This document shows, one piece after another, positions 1 through 9,311 of a stretch of DNA of 64,000 nt. The notes beneath the pieces were generated by a model, which had not been told where the DNA came from, ran no database searches, and saw nothing but the letters and a program-made list of their open reading frames with translations. Made by a program: the position numbers and the translations under genes. Source of the stretch: Nocardioides sp. S-1144. Its GTDB lineage: Bacteria > Actinomycetota > Actinomycetes > Propionibacteriales > Nocardioidaceae. The stretch spans positions 2,914,001-2,978,000 of the forward strand of contig NZ_CP040695.2 in NCBI RefSeq assembly GCF_005954645.2. Reading direction: 5' to 3'. Numbering within the stretch: the stretch's first letter is position 1; the number at the start of each line of letters is the position of its first letter.

Positions 1-450
1 GTCCGCGACGTCGTCGGCACCCCGATCCGGGCCTCCGACCTCCAGATCGGTGACCTGGTCAACGCCGTCCCCGACGGACTCTTCGACCTCCACGGAACCG
101 AGCTCCAGGCCGCCAAGGCCAAGGGCGCGGTCATCGTGGTCAAGCTCGCCCCCGACGAGATCAAGTCCCAGCAGGGTGACCAGTGGGACGTCGGCGGCGT
201 CCTGTGCTACTCGAAGATCTGCAGCCACGTCGGCTGCCCGATCTCCCTCTATGAGCGCACCACGCACCACGTGTTGTGCCCCTGCCACCAGTCGACGTTC
301 GATCTCGCCGACTCGGCCAAGGTGGTCTTCGGACCCGCAGGACGACCCCTGCCTCAGCTCGCACTGGACGTCGACGACGAGGGCTTCCTCGTCGCTCAGC
401 ACGACTTCCTCGAGCCGGTGGGACCGAGCTACTGGGAGCGTGAGCGATGA
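1..450 (+). CDS. qcrA: Cytochrome bc1 complex Rieske iron-sulfur subunit QcrA (C-terminal part)
   Basis: The frame is open from the first base, so the N-terminus with its membrane helices lies outside the window; 149 codons remain. The Rieske [2Fe-2S] ligands are visible as CSHVGC and CPCHQS, two Cys-x-His/Cys-x2-His loops about 16 residues apart. QcrA passes electrons from menaquinol oxidised at QcrB to cytochrome c, which in actinobacteria is a fused diheme QcrC within a bc1-aa3 supercomplex. Its stop overlaps the qcrB start (ATGA), so the two are translationally coupled. The qcrC-qcrA-qcrB order known from relatives suggests qcrC lies just upstream. Identification is secure; only the start is missing. 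Confidence 0.97.
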   Translation, partial: VRDVVGTPIRASDLQIGDLVNAVPDGLFDLHGTELQAAKAKGAVIVVKLAPDEIKSQQGDQWDVGGVLCYSKICSHVGCPISLYERTTHHVLCPCHQSTFDLADSAKVVFGPAGRPLPQLALDVDDEGFLVAQHDFLEPVGPSYWERER

Positions 451-2198
451 GCATCGACACCAGCAAGGTCGCCGACAGCAACACCACGACGCCGGCCTCG
501 GCCAAGGCGCCCTCGCGAGCCGGTGCGGTCGCGACCTGGGCCGACGACCGTCTCGGTCTCGGCACCTCGATGAAGAAGCAGCTGCGCAAGGTCTTCCCGG
601 ACCACTGGTCGTTCATGCTGGGCGAGATCGCCCTGTGGAGCTTCGTGGTCCTGCTGCTGTCGGGAGTCTTCCTGACGCTGTGGTTCGACCCGAGCATGGC
701 CGAGGCCGAGTACCAGGGCTCCTACGACCCGCTCCGCGGCGTGGAGATGTCGAAGGCCATGATCTCGACCGTCGAGCTCTCCTTCGACGTCCGCGGCGGT
801 CTGCTGATGCGGCAGATGCACCACTGGGCCGCGCACCTGTTCATCGCCTCGATGCTGATCCACATGATGCGGGTCTACTTCACCGGCGCCTACCGCAAGC
901 CGCGTGAGCTCAACTGGGTCATCGGCTGCCTGCTGATCCTGCTCGGCAGCCTCGAGGGCTTCACCGGCTACTCGCTGCCCGACGACCTGCTCTCCGGCAC
1001 CGGCGTCCGCGCCGCCGACGGGTTCCTCAAGGCCACCCCGGTGGTCGGCAGCTACATGTCGTTCTTCCTCTTCGGCGGGGAGTTCCCCGGCGACGCGATC
1101 ATCCCGCGCCTCTACATCATCCACGTGCTGCTGATCCCCGGCCTGCTCCTGGGCCTGATCGCCGCCCACATGCTGCTGCTCGTCTACCACAAGCACACCC
1201 AGTGGCCCGGTCCCGGCCGCACGGAGGAGAACGTCGTCGGTTTCCCGATGCTCCCCGTGTACGCCGCCAAGGCCGGCGGGTTCTTCTTCATCGTCTTCGG
1301 CACCGTCGCCCTGCTCGGCGGCCTGCTGTCGATCAACCCGGTGTGGAAGTTCGGTCCCTACGACCCGACCAAGGTCACGGCCGGCTCGCAGCCCGACTGG
1401 TACATGGGCTGGCCCGACGGCCTGCTGCGCATCATCCCCGGCTGGGAGTCGGTCATCGGTGGCTACACGATCTCGTGGAACGTCATGCTGCCGATCCTGA
1501 TCGTGCCGCCGCTGATGCTCGTGATCCTGATCGCGCTGCCCTTCATCGAGTCGTGGATCACCAAGGACGAGCGCGAGCACCACCTGCTGGAGCGTCCCCG
1601 CAACCGTCCGACGCAGACCGCCGTCATGGTGTCGCTGATGACCTTCTACGGCCTCGCCTGGGCCGCGGGTGGCAACGACATCATCGCGATCAAGCTGCAC
1701 CTGTCGATCAACCAGATCACCTACTTCATGCGGGTGATGATCTTCCTCGGACCGCTGATCGCGTTCATCATCACGCGGCGCTGGTGCATCTCGCTGCAGC
1801 GCCACGACGAGCAGACGCTGCTGCACGGCTACGAGACCGGCATCATCATGCGCTCGCCCGAGGGCGGGTACTCCGAGCGGCACCTGCCGATCAGCAACGA
1901 CGCCGCCTACCGCCTCACCGCGCGTGACCGCGACGAGGTCTACACGGTCGGCAGCAAGGTAGACGAGAACGGCGTCGCAGCTCCCGGCGGCAAGCTCGAC
2001 GGGCTGCGCGGCAAGCTGTCCACGCTGATGTACGCCGACAACGTGCAGAAGCCGACGGCGGCCGAGCTCGCGGAGGCTCACCACCACGCCGAGCACCAGC
2101 ACGAGCTCACCGCGGCGCTCGACGGCCGGGCGGCCGACGGGCACCAGTTCGACGGCCACCACACCGTCGACGGCGAGAGCCTGCGTGGCGACCACTGA
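447..2198 (+). CDS. qcrB: Cytochrome bc1 complex cytochrome b subunit QcrB
   Basis: This 583-residue membrane protein is the menaquinol-oxidising core of complex III. Two His pairs that should bind the b hemes are visible at about residues 125/139 and 226/241. The Qo-site motif is PDWY (about residue 315), the usual actinobacterial variant of PEWY. The N-terminal half carries the four heme-bundle helices. A long soluble C-terminal tail (about residues 440-583) ends in a His-rich stretch near HHHAEHQHE, typical of actinobacterial QcrB, which is longer than proteobacterial cytochrome b. The ATG overlaps the qcrA stop by four bases. A strong terminator follows at 2221-2268, so this is the last gene of its operon. 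Confidence 0.97.
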   Translation: MSIDTSKVADSNTTTPASAKAPSRAGAVATWADDRLGLGTSMKKQLRKVFPDHWSFMLGEIALWSFVVLLLSGVFLTLWFDPSMAEAEYQGSYDPLRGVEMSKAMISTVELSFDVRGGLLMRQMHHWAAHLFIASMLIHMMRVYFTGAYRKPRELNWVIGCLLILLGSLEGFTGYSLPDDLLSGTGVRAADGFLKATPVVGSYMSFFLFGGEFPGDAIIPRLYIIHVLLIPGLLLGLIAAHMLLLVYHKHTQWPGPGRTEENVVGFPMLPVYAAKAGGFFFIVFGTVALLGGLLSINPVWKFGPYDPTKVTAGSQPDWYMGWPDGLLRIIPGWESVIGGYTISWNVMLPILIVPPLMLVILIALPFIESWITKDEREHHLLERPRNRPTQTAVMVSLMTFYGLAWAAGGNDIIAIKLHLSINQITYFMRVMIFLGPLIAFIITRRWCISLQRHDEQTLLHGYETGIIMRSPEGGYSERHLPISNDAAYRLTARDRDEVYTVGSKVDENGVAAPGGKLDGLRGKLSTLMYADNVQKPTAAELAEAHHHAEHQHELTAALDGRAADGHQFDGHHTVDGESLRGDH

Positions 2199-2220
2199 CC
2201 CAGCGGTCCCGAACCACCTC

Positions 2221-2268
2221 GAGGCCGAGGGCGACCCCACCAGGGTGGCCCTCGGCCTCGGCCGTTTT
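2221..2268 (+). terminator. Rho-independent terminator after qcrB
   Basis: Arms 2221-2237 and 2243-2259 pair over 17 bp with one mismatch and a 5-nt loop. A short T run follows at 2265-2268. It lies 22 bp past the qcrB stop and is the clearest intrinsic terminator in the window. Confidence 0.85.
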
Positions 2269-2290
2269 CCCCCTCCCCCACCCCCACGCT

Positions 2291-2402
2291 GACCCGTCGC
2301 TGATCAGCGACGGGTCGATCCGGTTTTCGCGCTGACCCGTCAGTGATCAGCGACGGGTCGATCTGGTTCGCGCGCTGACCCGTCAGTGATCAGCGACGGG
2401 TC
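2291..2402. repeat. Three 26-bp palindromes on a 43-bp period (family P, left block)
   Basis: Copies lie at 2291-2316, 2334-2359 and 2377-2402, each starting exactly 43 bp after the previous one and separated by 17-bp spacers. Each has arms GACCCGTC and GACGGGTC around a TGATCA core. The first copy is a perfect palindrome; the other two carry AG instead of GC beside the core, which gives two mismatches. The third copy ends five bases before the stop codon of the minus-strand nuclease-fold gene at 2407. They could act as 3' hairpins, but three copies in a row exceed what a terminator needs. Confidence 0.9.
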
Positions 2403-2406
2403 AGCG

Positions 2407-3366
2407 TCATCGGGTGACGTAGGACGGTCGCGTGGACAGGAGCCGCTCCCACGCGAGCCGCAGGCGACGGTCGAAGTCGCGGCGCCGACCGACCACGTGG
2501 TGCTCGCGGGCGACGACGAGGGTCCAGCGCTCGGCCTGACGTGCCCACCTCAGCCGCGCGGCGTCGGCGTCGGCCCGGCCGGGGCCGTGGAACTCCTCGC
2601 CGAAGTACTCCGCCCCGAAGCGCTCGTCCGGCAGACCCATGTCGACGTGGTACCAGGCGCCGTCCGGCGCGCGGACCGGGACCTGGCACTCGGGGACGGG
2701 CAGCCCGGCGTCGAAGAGCCACTGCGCGCGCGCCACCGACTCGAACTGCGAGTCCGACCGTGGGTCGGCCAGGGGCACCACCACCCGCGCCTGCACGATG
2801 CCGCGGAAGCCCTTGAACCGCTCGAGCTCGACGTTGACGACGTCGACGGGGCACAGCCGTGTCAGGGCGTCCACGGCCGCCAGGGCCTGGTACCGGTGCA
2901 GCAACCGCGCGAGGTCACAGGCCGTTCGCAGCGGCGTGGTGACCCGGACGCCGTCGACCTCGCGGACGTCGCGCTCGACCAGCGCGCGTTCCCCGCTCGA
3001 CACGAGCTGGTTGCGCAGCCTTCGCCCCGGCGGCGCGAACACGCTGACCCGCGGCACGGCCAGGTGGTCACCCGGGGCGAGCGCGCGGTCACCGACCCAC
3101 ACCCAGGCCGCCGTCCGGTCGGTGACGACGCAGTCGGTAGGGACGACGAGCCGGAGGATCGACAGCCGCAGCTCGAGCGAGTCGTCCAGGTGCGCGCAGC
3201 GGTAGACGCCGGGGGCCGGCCGCACCAGGAAACCGTCGGCCACCAACGCGCGACACCGGTTGTTGGAGACACCCAGCCCGGCCGCCTCGGCGACGGTGAA
3301 GGGGCGGTCCGGCGGCAGGCTCGCTCGGATCGCCTGCTGCTGGGAGGCGCTCAGGGGCCGGGTCAT
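2407..3366 (-). CDS. AbiEi-like antitoxin domain protein with C-terminal DUF559/Vsr-like nuclease fold
   Basis: From the ATG at 3366 (MTRPLSAS) the protein has 319 residues. The same frame extends to a GTG at 3414 and another ATG at 3375; none has a well-placed ribosome site, so the start is uncertain. The N-terminal 60 or so residues (FTVAEAAGLGVSNN...GVYR) look like the winged-helix domain of type IV AbiEi-type proteins. The C-terminal part (about 215-300) has the spaced pattern VD...AEYFGEEFH...R.RW of DUF559/very-short-patch-repair-like PD-(D/E)xK nucleases. Such solitary proteins are common in actinobacteria and their function is unknown. No AbiEii toxin partner is adjacent. The gene is bracketed on both sides by family P palindromes, and its stop is five bases from one. 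Confidence 0.7.
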   Translation of the reverse strand: MTRPLSASQQQAIRASLPPDRPFTVAEAAGLGVSNNRCRALVADGFLVRPAPGVYRCAHLDDSLELRLSILRLVVPTDCVVTDRTAAWVWVGDRALAPGDHLAVPRVSVFAPPGRRLRNQLVSSGERALVERDVREVDGVRVTTPLRTACDLARLLHRYQALAAVDALTRLCPVDVVNVELERFKGFRGIVQARVVVPLADPRSDSQFESVARAQWLFDAGLPVPECQVPVRAPDGAWYHVDMGLPDERFGAEYFGEEFHGPGRADADAARLRWARQAERWTLVVAREHHVVGRRRDFDRRLRLAWERLLSTRPSYVTR

Positions 3367-3423
3367 GGCGACCATGGTGCGCCGCGGCGTCCGTAACGCG
3401 CCCCGCTCCTCCACAACCCCACC

Positions 3424-3492
3424 GACCCGTCAGTGATCAGCGACGGGTCAGCGGTAAAACCCCGTCGACCCGTCAGTGATCAGCGACGGGTC
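3424..3492. repeat. Two 26-bp palindromes on a 43-bp period (family P, right block)
   Basis: Copies at 3424-3449 and 3467-3492 are identical to the second and third copies of the left block and keep the same 43-bp spacing. The 17-bp spacer differs in sequence from those on the left. The last copy ends five bases before the stop codon of the L,D-transpeptidase gene; the same AGCG-TCA junction follows the third copy at the end of the nuclease-fold gene. Confidence 0.9.
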
Positions 3493-3496
3493 AGCG

Positions 3497-4756
3497 TCAG
3501 GCGAGGGCGGAGCCGGCTTGGTAGTCCTTGAAGGACTTGTTCCAGTCGCCGTAGCCGTTGTCGAAGGTCATCTCGCGGTCGGTGCCGGTGTACTCGACGA
3601 CGTCGCCGCGGCGGCTCATCGCGTACAGCCAGCCGGCGTCGGAGGTGCTCATGCCGGTGCAGCCGTGGGAGACGTTGGCCTGGCCCTGGGAGCCGACCGA
3701 CCACGGGGCGGCGTGGATGAACTCGCCGGAGTTGGTGACCCGCATCGCCCACTGCACGTTGTCGATGTCGTAGGCCTCGGAGCTGCCCTGCGGGATCCCG
3801 ACGGTCTCGGAGTTCATCCGCTTCGACTCGAACTTCTCCATGATCACCTTGGTGCCGGAGCGGGTGGTGAAGCCCGGCTTGCCGGTGGTGATCGGAAGGG
3901 TGCGGAGCAGCTTGCCGTTGGAGAAGACCTTCATCTGGTGGGTCTTCGCGTCGACCTGGTAGATGTGCGCGTCGCCGACCTCGAAGGCGACCTCGCGGTT
4001 CTCCTGGCCGTAGATGCCGTTGCCGGCGTCGACGCCGTTCACGTCGACGTCGACGGTCACCTCGGTGCCCGGCGACCAGTAGGACTTGGGGCGCCAGTGC
4101 GCCTCGGTGTCGCTGAGCCAGTACCAGGAGCCGACCTGCGCGGGCTTGGAGTCGACGACCATGTGCTCCTCGAAGGCCGCCTTGTCGGTGACCGGCAGGT
4201 CGAAGCTGACGATGACCGGCATGCCGACGCCGACGGTCTCGCCCTGCAGCGGGGCGACCGAGGGGAAGGTCTGCTCGTCGAGGGAGAGGTCGACGGTGGT
4301 GAAGCCGAGGCGGGTGCGCTCGGTGGCGTCGCCCTCCCCGGCGCGGGTGTTCACGGTGTAGGCGGTGCCCGGCTCGAGCCGGTCGGACGCCGTCCAGGAG
4401 GCGCCGTCGTCGGCGAGCGTGCCGGCAACCTCACCGGCGTCGGAGGTGACCGTGACCTCGTCGAGGCGCCCGCCCTCGGCGGTCACCTCGACCAGGGTGG
4501 AGACGGGGACGTCGGTCGCACCGCGCTCGACGTTGATCGAGACGGTGGGGACGCCGGCGCTCTCGCTCGGGTCGCCAGTGGCGGCAGCGCCCTGGGCGGG
4601 GTCACCGGCGGGGTCGCCCGCGGCGGCACCGCCGGCGCCCGCGGCGGGGCCGGGCTCGCCGGAGCCGCCGTCGTCGGAGCTGCAGGCGGCCAGGGACAGC
4701 GCCAGGACCGCAGCGAGGGCGGAGGCGGACACGCGGGCCGAGAGACGCACGGACAT
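3497..4756 (-). CDS. Lipoprotein L,D-transpeptidase (YkuD domain, Ldt family)
   Basis: This 419-residue protein starts with a lipoprotein signal peptide; the lipobox LAAC lies near residue 25, followed by a Gly/Pro/Ala-rich linker to about residue 75. Two Ig-like domains come next (from about VPTVSINVERG), then a YkuD catalytic domain whose motif SHGCTGMS near residue 368 holds the nucleophilic Cys and its His. This is the layout of mycobacterial LdtMt2-type enzymes, which make 3-3 cross-links in peptidoglycan outside the membrane. The ATG follows a GGGAG site. It sits 140 bp downstream of ctaF on the same strand; the gap holds a hairpin, so it probably has its own promoter. Confidence 0.93.
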   Translation of the reverse strand: MSVRLSARVSASALAAVLALSLAACSSDDGGSGEPGPAAGAGGAAAGDPAGDPAQGAAATGDPSESAGVPTVSINVERGATDVPVSTLVEVTAEGGRLDEVTVTSDAGEVAGTLADDGASWTASDRLEPGTAYTVNTRAGEGDATERTRLGFTTVDLSLDEQTFPSVAPLQGETVGVGMPVIVSFDLPVTDKAAFEEHMVVDSKPAQVGSWYWLSDTEAHWRPKSYWSPGTEVTVDVDVNGVDAGNGIYGQENREVAFEVGDAHIYQVDAKTHQMKVFSNGKLLRTLPITTGKPGFTTRSGTKVIMEKFESKRMNSETVGIPQGSSEAYDIDNVQWAMRVTNSGEFIHAAPWSVGSQGQANVSHGCTGMSTSDAGWLYAMSRRGDVVEYTGTDREMTFDNGYGDWNKSFKDYQAGSALA

Positions 4757-4787
4757 CAGGGGTACTCCCAGGGGTTGAGCGAGCGCT

Positions 4788-4828
4788 ACCAGGGTTCGGC
4801 AGCGTCGTTCACGCTGCCGTACCAGGGT
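4788..4828. promoter_or_regulatory. Hairpin framed by direct repeats upstream of the L,D-transpeptidase
   Basis: A perfect 9-bp stem (4797-4805 with 4811-4819, 5-nt loop) is flanked by two copies of TACCAGGGT at 4788-4796 and 4820-4828. It lies between the ctaF stop (4896) and the transpeptidase start (4756) on the minus strand. It could be a terminator for ctaF, although there is no T run, or an operator pair for the transpeptidase. The symmetry is clear; the role is not. Confidence 0.45.
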
Positions 4829-4895
4829 AACCGGGGCCCGGGCACGTCCCCGATTCCCCGGCGCGTCGACCCGGGTGACTCGTGTGACCCGTGGG

Positions 4896-5312
4896 TCAGT
4901 GGGCGTGGACGCCGCGGTAGTACTCGAACACCAGGCCGCACAGGGCCACGGAGCCGAGCACGCCGCCGATGATGAAGAGCCACCAGGCGCCGGCGGCGAC
5001 GCCGAACACCATGACGCCGAGCGTCAGGCCGCACCACAGCGGCCACCACGAGTACGGCGGGAAGAAGCCGAGCTCGCCCGCGCCGTCGGCGATCTCGCCG
5101 TCCTTGCGGTCCTCGGGCCGGGGCTCCATCTTCTTGGCGTGGAAGCCGAGGTAGAGCGTGACCATGGCCGCGAGCAGGGTGGTCATGACCAGGGCCGAGG
5201 TGCCGGTCCAGTCGCCGCCGTGCTCGCTGCCGTCGGTGACGAACCAGTAGGCGGGCGTCACGAGCACCAGGAAGATGGTCGTGATGCCGAAGATCCAGGC
5301 TTCCGCCTTCAT
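4896..5312 (-). CDS. ctaF: Cytochrome c oxidase subunit IV, actinobacterial type (CtaF)
   Basis: This 138-residue protein has four hydrophobic segments (about residues 6-26, 40-57, 88-108 and 110-130) and the motif [13 protein letters not shown] of the actinobacterial subunit IV family. It is an accessory subunit of the aa3 oxidase in the bc1-aa3 supercomplex. Its ATG overlaps the ctaD stop by four bases (ATGA), so it is co-translated with ctaD. Family length is normal. It ends the ctaC-ctaD-ctaF transcript. Confidence 0.93.
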   Translation of the reverse strand: MKAEAWIFGITTIFLVLVTPAYWFVTDGSEHGGDWTGTSALVMTTLLAAMVTLYLGFHAKKMEPRPEDRKDGEIADGAGELGFFPPYSWWPLWCGLTLGVMVFGVAAGAWWLFIIGGVLGSVALCGLVFEYYRGVHAH

Positions 5313-7126
5313 CGGGTGGTCTCCTCGCCCGGGGTGTCGGTGCCGTCACCGTGGTGGTCGCCGGTGGCGCGGTCGGTGCGGTGGTCGTCCTTGCCGAGCC
5401 GGCCGTTGACGAGGTCCTCGCGGCCCTCCATGTCGGGGGCGTCGGCGAACTTGCCGTCACGCGCCGAGGCGTTCTCGTCGAGCTCGATGGCGGCGACCTC
5501 GGGGTGGTGCAGGTCGAAGGCCGGCGACTCCGAGCGGATGCGCGGGATGGAGTGGAAGTTGTGGCGCGGCGGCGGGCAGCTGGTGGCCCACTCGAGCGAG
5601 CGGCCCCAGCCCCACGGGTCGTCGACCTCGACCATCGGCGCCTTGCGGGAGACGTAGACGTTGTAGAGGAACGGCAGCGTGGAGGCGCCGAGCAGGAAGG
5701 CACCGACCGTGGAGATCTGGTTGAGGGTCTCCCAGCCGTCGCTCTCGAGGTAGTCGGCGTAGCGGCGCGGCATGCCCTCGACACCCAGCCAGTGCTGGAC
5801 GAGGAAGGTGGTGTGGAAGCCCACGAAGAGCAGCCAGAAGTGGACCTTGCCGAGCCGCTCGTCGAGCATCCGGCCGGTCATCTTCGGCCACCAGAAGTAG
5901 AAGCCGGCGAACATCGCGAACACCACGGTGCCGAAGACGACGTAGTGGAAGTGCGCGACCACGAAGTAGGAGTCGGAGACGTGGAAGTCGAGCGGCGGGC
6001 TGGCCAGGATGATGCCGGTGAGGCCACCGAACAGGAACGTGGTGAGGAAGCCGATCGACCACAGCATCGGGGTGTCGAAGGATATGGATCCGCCCCACAT
6101 CGTGCCGATCCAGTTGAAGAACTTCACTCCTGTCGGCACCGCGATCAGGAACGTCATGCCCGAGAAGAAGGGCAGGTTCACCGCACCGGTGACGAACATG
6201 TGGTGGGCCCACACCGCGACCGACAGGATCGCGATGCCGAGCGTCGCCCCGACCAGGCCGACGTAGCCGAAGAGCGGCTTGCGACTGAAGACCGGGAGGA
6301 TCTCGGTCACGATGCCGAAGAACGGCAGCGCGATGATGTAGACCTCGGGGTGGCCGAAGAACCAGAACAGGTGCTGCCACAGGATCGCGCCGCCGTGGGC
6401 GGTGTCGAAGACGTGGGCGCCGAGCTGCCGGTCGGCCTCGAGCGAGAGCAGCGCGCCGGCGAGCACCGGGAACGCGATGAGCACGAGCAGGCTGGTCACC
6501 AGCGTGTTCCAGACGAACAGCGGCATCCGGAACATCGTCATGCCGGGTGCGCGCATGCAGATGATCGTGGTGATGAAGTTGACCGCGCCGAGGATGGTGC
6601 CGAGGCCGGCCATCCACAGGCCCATGATCCAGAGGTCGCCGCCGACGCCCGGCGAGCGGACGGCGTCCGAGAGGGGCGTGTAGGCGAACCAGCCGAAGTC
6701 GGCCGCGCCGGCGGGGGTCAGGAACCCGGAGGCGGCGATGAGGCCGCCGAAGAGGAACAGCCAGTAGCTGAACATGTTCATGCGCGGGAACGCCACGTCG
6801 GGCGAGCCGATCTGCAGCGGCATGATCACGTTGGCGAAGCCGAAGAACAGCGGGGTCGCGAAGAGCAGCAGCATGATCGTGCCGTGCATCGTGAAGAGCT
6901 GGTTGTACAGCTCGTCGTTGACGACCTGGCTGCCCGGGAACGCGAGCTCGGACCGGATGAGCATCGCCATCAGGCCGCCCACGAGGAACCAGGCGAACGA
7001 GGTGACGAGGTACATCTTGCCGATCAGCTTGTGATCGGTCGTGGTCATCATCTTGACCAGCTGCTCGCCCAGGCGCTTGCGCTCCGGGGTCACGGTGCCC
7101 GTGGTGGGGGCGGCGGTCGTGGTCAC
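5309..7126 (-). CDS. ctaD: Cytochrome c oxidase subunit I (CtaD, aa3 type)
   Basis: This 605-residue protein carries the twelve-helix heme-copper oxidase core. Visible landmarks are the CuB/heme ligands [10 protein letters not shown] (His and Tyr of the crosslinked pair), WAHHMFVTG (two CuB His) and HFHYVVFG (heme a and a3 His). It reduces oxygen to water and pumps protons. A hydrophilic C-terminal extension of about 90 residues (from about 515) is common in actinobacteria. The GTG start overlaps the ctaC stop (GTGA), which fixes both the start and the operon order ctaC-ctaD-ctaF. Confidence 0.97.
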   Translation of the reverse strand: MTTTAAPTTGTVTPERKRLGEQLVKMMTTTDHKLIGKMYLVTSFAWFLVGGLMAMLIRSELAFPGSQVVNDELYNQLFTMHGTIMLLLFATPLFFGFANVIMPLQIGSPDVAFPRMNMFSYWLFLFGGLIAASGFLTPAGAADFGWFAYTPLSDAVRSPGVGGDLWIMGLWMAGLGTILGAVNFITTIICMRAPGMTMFRMPLFVWNTLVTSLLVLIAFPVLAGALLSLEADRQLGAHVFDTAHGGAILWQHLFWFFGHPEVYIIALPFFGIVTEILPVFSRKPLFGYVGLVGATLGIAILSVAVWAHHMFVTGAVNLPFFSGMTFLIAVPTGVKFFNWIGTMWGGSISFDTPMLWSIGFLTTFLFGGLTGIILASPPLDFHVSDSYFVVAHFHYVVFGTVVFAMFAGFYFWWPKMTGRMLDERLGKVHFWLLFVGFHTTFLVQHWLGVEGMPRRYADYLESDGWETLNQISTVGAFLLGASTLPFLYNVYVSRKAPMVEVDDPWGWGRSLEWATSCPPPRHNFHSIPRIRSESPAFDLHHPEVAAIELDENASARDGKFADAPDMEGREDLVNGRLGKDDHRTDRATGDHHGDGTDTPGEETTR

Positions 7127-8043
7127 TGGCAGTACCTCTCGTCCTGCAGCTCGTCGCCGGAGACTTCCTCGTCGGGCTCGATGCCCACCTGCGTGTCGGC
7201 GTTCTCACCGCCACAGATCGGCTCGGCCGAGGTGAACCCGGCGTCGTACTGGCCGCGGAGGTACTCCTGGTACTCCTCGTCCGAGACGACGTCGACGGTG
7301 AAGAGCATGCGCGAGTGGTAGACGCCGCACAGCTCGTAGCACTTGCCGGCGTAGGTGCCGGTCTTCTTGGGGGTGACCTGGAAGTGGTTGTCCTGGCCCG
7401 GCATGACGTCCATCTTGATGAGGAAGCCGGGGACACCGAAGTCGTGGATCACGTCGGGGCTGCGCAGCTCGAACCGCGTGGTCTTGTCGACCGGGATGAC
7501 GAGCTTGGGGATGTCGTTGCCGGTGCCGGACTCGTAGACGTTGACGGCCTCGCCGCCCTCGCCGTCGACGGCGTCGGGGTAGTTGAACGTCCACGACCAC
7601 TGCTGGCCGACGACGACCACGGTGTTCTGGACCGGGACGTCCTCGTCGTTCAGCACGATGTTCTGGGTCTTGATCGTGTGGTCGAAGAAGACGATGACCA
7701 TGATGATCGGGAAGATCGTGTAGAAGATCTCGAGCGGCAGGTTGTAGCGCGTCTGGACCGGGACCTCGTCGGCGTGACGCCGGCGGTAGCGCCAGATGAC
7801 GTAGAAGATCAGGCCCCAGACGAACCCGCCGGTCAGGAGCGCGGCGATCCAGGCGCCCTGCCACAGCGCGAGGGTGGACTCACCCTCGACGGTGACCGGG
7901 TCGGGCATGGCCAGGCGCTCGAGCTCGGAGTCGGTGCCGCAGCCGGCGAGGACGACGAGCGCGAGGCCGAGCAGGACGGCGAGACCGACACGGCGGCCAC
8001 GTCGGGGAGCCGGCGCAGTGCGCTCGGCGAGTTGCAGACCCAC
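7123..8043 (-). CDS. ctaC: Cytochrome c oxidase subunit II (CtaC)
   Basis: This 306-residue protein begins with a signal sequence ending in a lipobox-like LAGC (about residue 34). Two transmembrane helices (about 55-80 and 100-120) are followed by a cupredoxin domain facing outside. The CuA site is visible as [16 protein letters not shown], with C-x3-C-x3-H-x2-M ligands. It accepts electrons from cytochrome c/QcrC. The GTG start is preceded by GGAAGG at a good distance. It is the first gene of the oxidase operon and is divergent from the cysteine desulfurase gene across about 100 bp. Confidence 0.96.
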   Translation of the reverse strand: MGLQLAERTAPAPRRGRRVGLAVLLGLALVVLAGCGTDSELERLAMPDPVTVEGESTLALWQGAWIAALLTGGFVWGLIFYVIWRYRRRHADEVPVQTRYNLPLEIFYTIFPIIMVIVFFDHTIKTQNIVLNDEDVPVQNTVVVVGQQWSWTFNYPDAVDGEGGEAVNVYESGTGNDIPKLVIPVDKTTRFELRSPDVIHDFGVPGFLIKMDVMPGQDNHFQVTPKKTGTYAGKCYELCGVYHSRMLFTVDVVSDEEYQEYLRGQYDAGFTSAEPICGGENADTQVGIEPDEEVSGDELQDERYCQ

Positions 8044-8150
8044 GAACGAGCCTTCCTCTCAGCCATCAATCGGACGTTCACGAACAGGTCTGCACAGTAT
8101 CGCGCGGAGTCCGTCCTCGACGCCCCCGGGTGGGTGGTTGGATCGTGCTC

Positions 8151-9311
8151 GTGGCGGAACGTGAGGCAGCACCCCGGTCGCAGCCCGGGTCGGACGGCGT
8201 CGCCGCGGGCGGCGCCCACCTCGACGCGGCGTCCAGCGAGCCGCTCCACCCGGCGGCGCGGACGACGCTCCTGGCCGCGCTCGACGCCGGGTACGCCGAC
8301 CCGCGCCGGCTGCACCACCCCGGCCGCAACGCGCGGCTGCTGCTCGACAACGCCCGCGCGGTGGTGGCCGAGTGCCTGGGGGTGCGGGCCGACGAGGTGA
8401 CCTTCACCGGGTCGGGCACCGAGGCGGTGCACCGCGGCCTGCTCGGGCTGGCCGCCGCGGACGCCGGTCGCGGGCGCCGGGTGGTGCTCCCGGAGGTCGA
8501 GCACGCCGCCGTCCGGCACGCCGCCCAGTGGTGGGGCGAGCCGGTCCTGGTCGGCGTCGACCACGAGGCCCGGGTCGACCGCGACGCCCTCGCCGCGGCC
8601 CTCGCCGAGGGCCCGGCCGCCGCCGTCGCCCTGCAGAGCGCGAACCACGAGGTCGGCACGCTGCAGCCGGTCGACGAGGTCGAGCTGCCGCCGGGCACCC
8701 AGCTGTTCGTCGACGCGTGCTCCTCGATGGGTCGCGTGCCGCTCCCCCGCACCTGGCAGGCCCTGGCCGGCTCGGCGCACAAGTGGGGCGGTCCGGCCGG
8801 GGTCGGCGTCCTGCTCGTGCGCCACGGCGCCCGGTGGACCTCGCCCTTCCCGCCCGACGACCGCTCCGACCACCGCGCCAGCGGTTTCGAGAACGTGCCG
8901 GCCGCCCTGGCCGCCGCCGCGGCGCTCCAGGCCGTCGTGGCCGTGCGTGACGACCTCGGGGCCCGCCAGCACGCGTGGGTCGCCCGCATCCGGGCCGCGG
9001 CGGCCGCGATCGACGACGTCGACGTCGTGGGCGACCCCGAGGTGCGGCTCCCCCACCTGACGACGTTCTCGGTGCTCTACGTCAACGGCGAGCAGCTGGT
9101 GACCGAGCTCGACCGCCGCGGCTTCGGCGTCGCGAGCGGGTCGGCGTGCACCGCCTCGACCCTCGAGCCCTCGCACGTGCTGGCGGCCATGGGTGCCCTC
9201 ACCCACGGCAACGTCCGGGTGTCCCTGACGCGGGGCACCACCGACGCCGAGGTCGAGGCGTTCTGCGCCGCCCTCCCCGAGGTCGTGGCGGGGCTCCGAG
9301 ATGGCTCCTGA
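8151..9311 (+). CDS. Cysteine desulfurase (aminotransferase class V, NifS/IscS-like)
   Basis: About 386 residues from the GTG at 8151; GTG codons at 8130 and 8145 are also possible. The PLP-binding Lys is in GSAHKWGGP, the NHE motif in SANHEVGTLQP, and the sulfur-carrying Cys in SGSACTAST. It takes sulfur from cysteine as an enzyme-bound persulfide. The stop lies 11 bases inside the following TusA-like gene, so the two are translationally coupled and the desulfurase probably hands sulfur to that carrier. No iscU/sufU scaffold is adjacent, which favours a sulfur-relay role over Fe-S assembly. The N-terminus before HLDAASSEPL is variable. Confidence 0.9.
   Translation: MAEREAAPRSQPGSDGVAAGGAHLDAASSEPLHPAARTTLLAALDAGYADPRRLHHPGRNARLLLDNARAVVAECLGVRADEVTFTGSGTEAVHRGLLGLAAADAGRGRRVVLPEVEHAAVRHAAQWWGEPVLVGVDHEARVDRDALAAALAEGPAAAVALQSANHEVGTLQPVDEVELPPGTQLFVDACSSMGRVPLPRTWQALAGSAHKWGGPAGVGVLLVRHGARWTSPFPPDDRSDHRASGFENVPAALAAAAALQAVVAVRDDLGARQHAWVARIRAAAAAIDDVDVVGDPEVRLPHLTTFSVLYVNGEQLVTELDRRGFGVASGSACTASTLEPSHVLAAMGALTHGNVRVSLTRGTTDAEVEAFCAALPEVVAGLRDGS

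Noticed and set aside
429..2240. 603-codon open frame antisense to qcrB
   Set aside because: Long antisense frames are expected in GC-rich genes. The product is low-complexity and qcrB is certain. The same applies to the 656-codon frame opposite ctaD (5351-7321).
2291..3492. CRISPR array
   Set aside because: The regular 43-bp period looks CRISPR-like, but there are only 3 + 2 units split by a gene, the 17-bp spacers are too short, and no cas gene is present.
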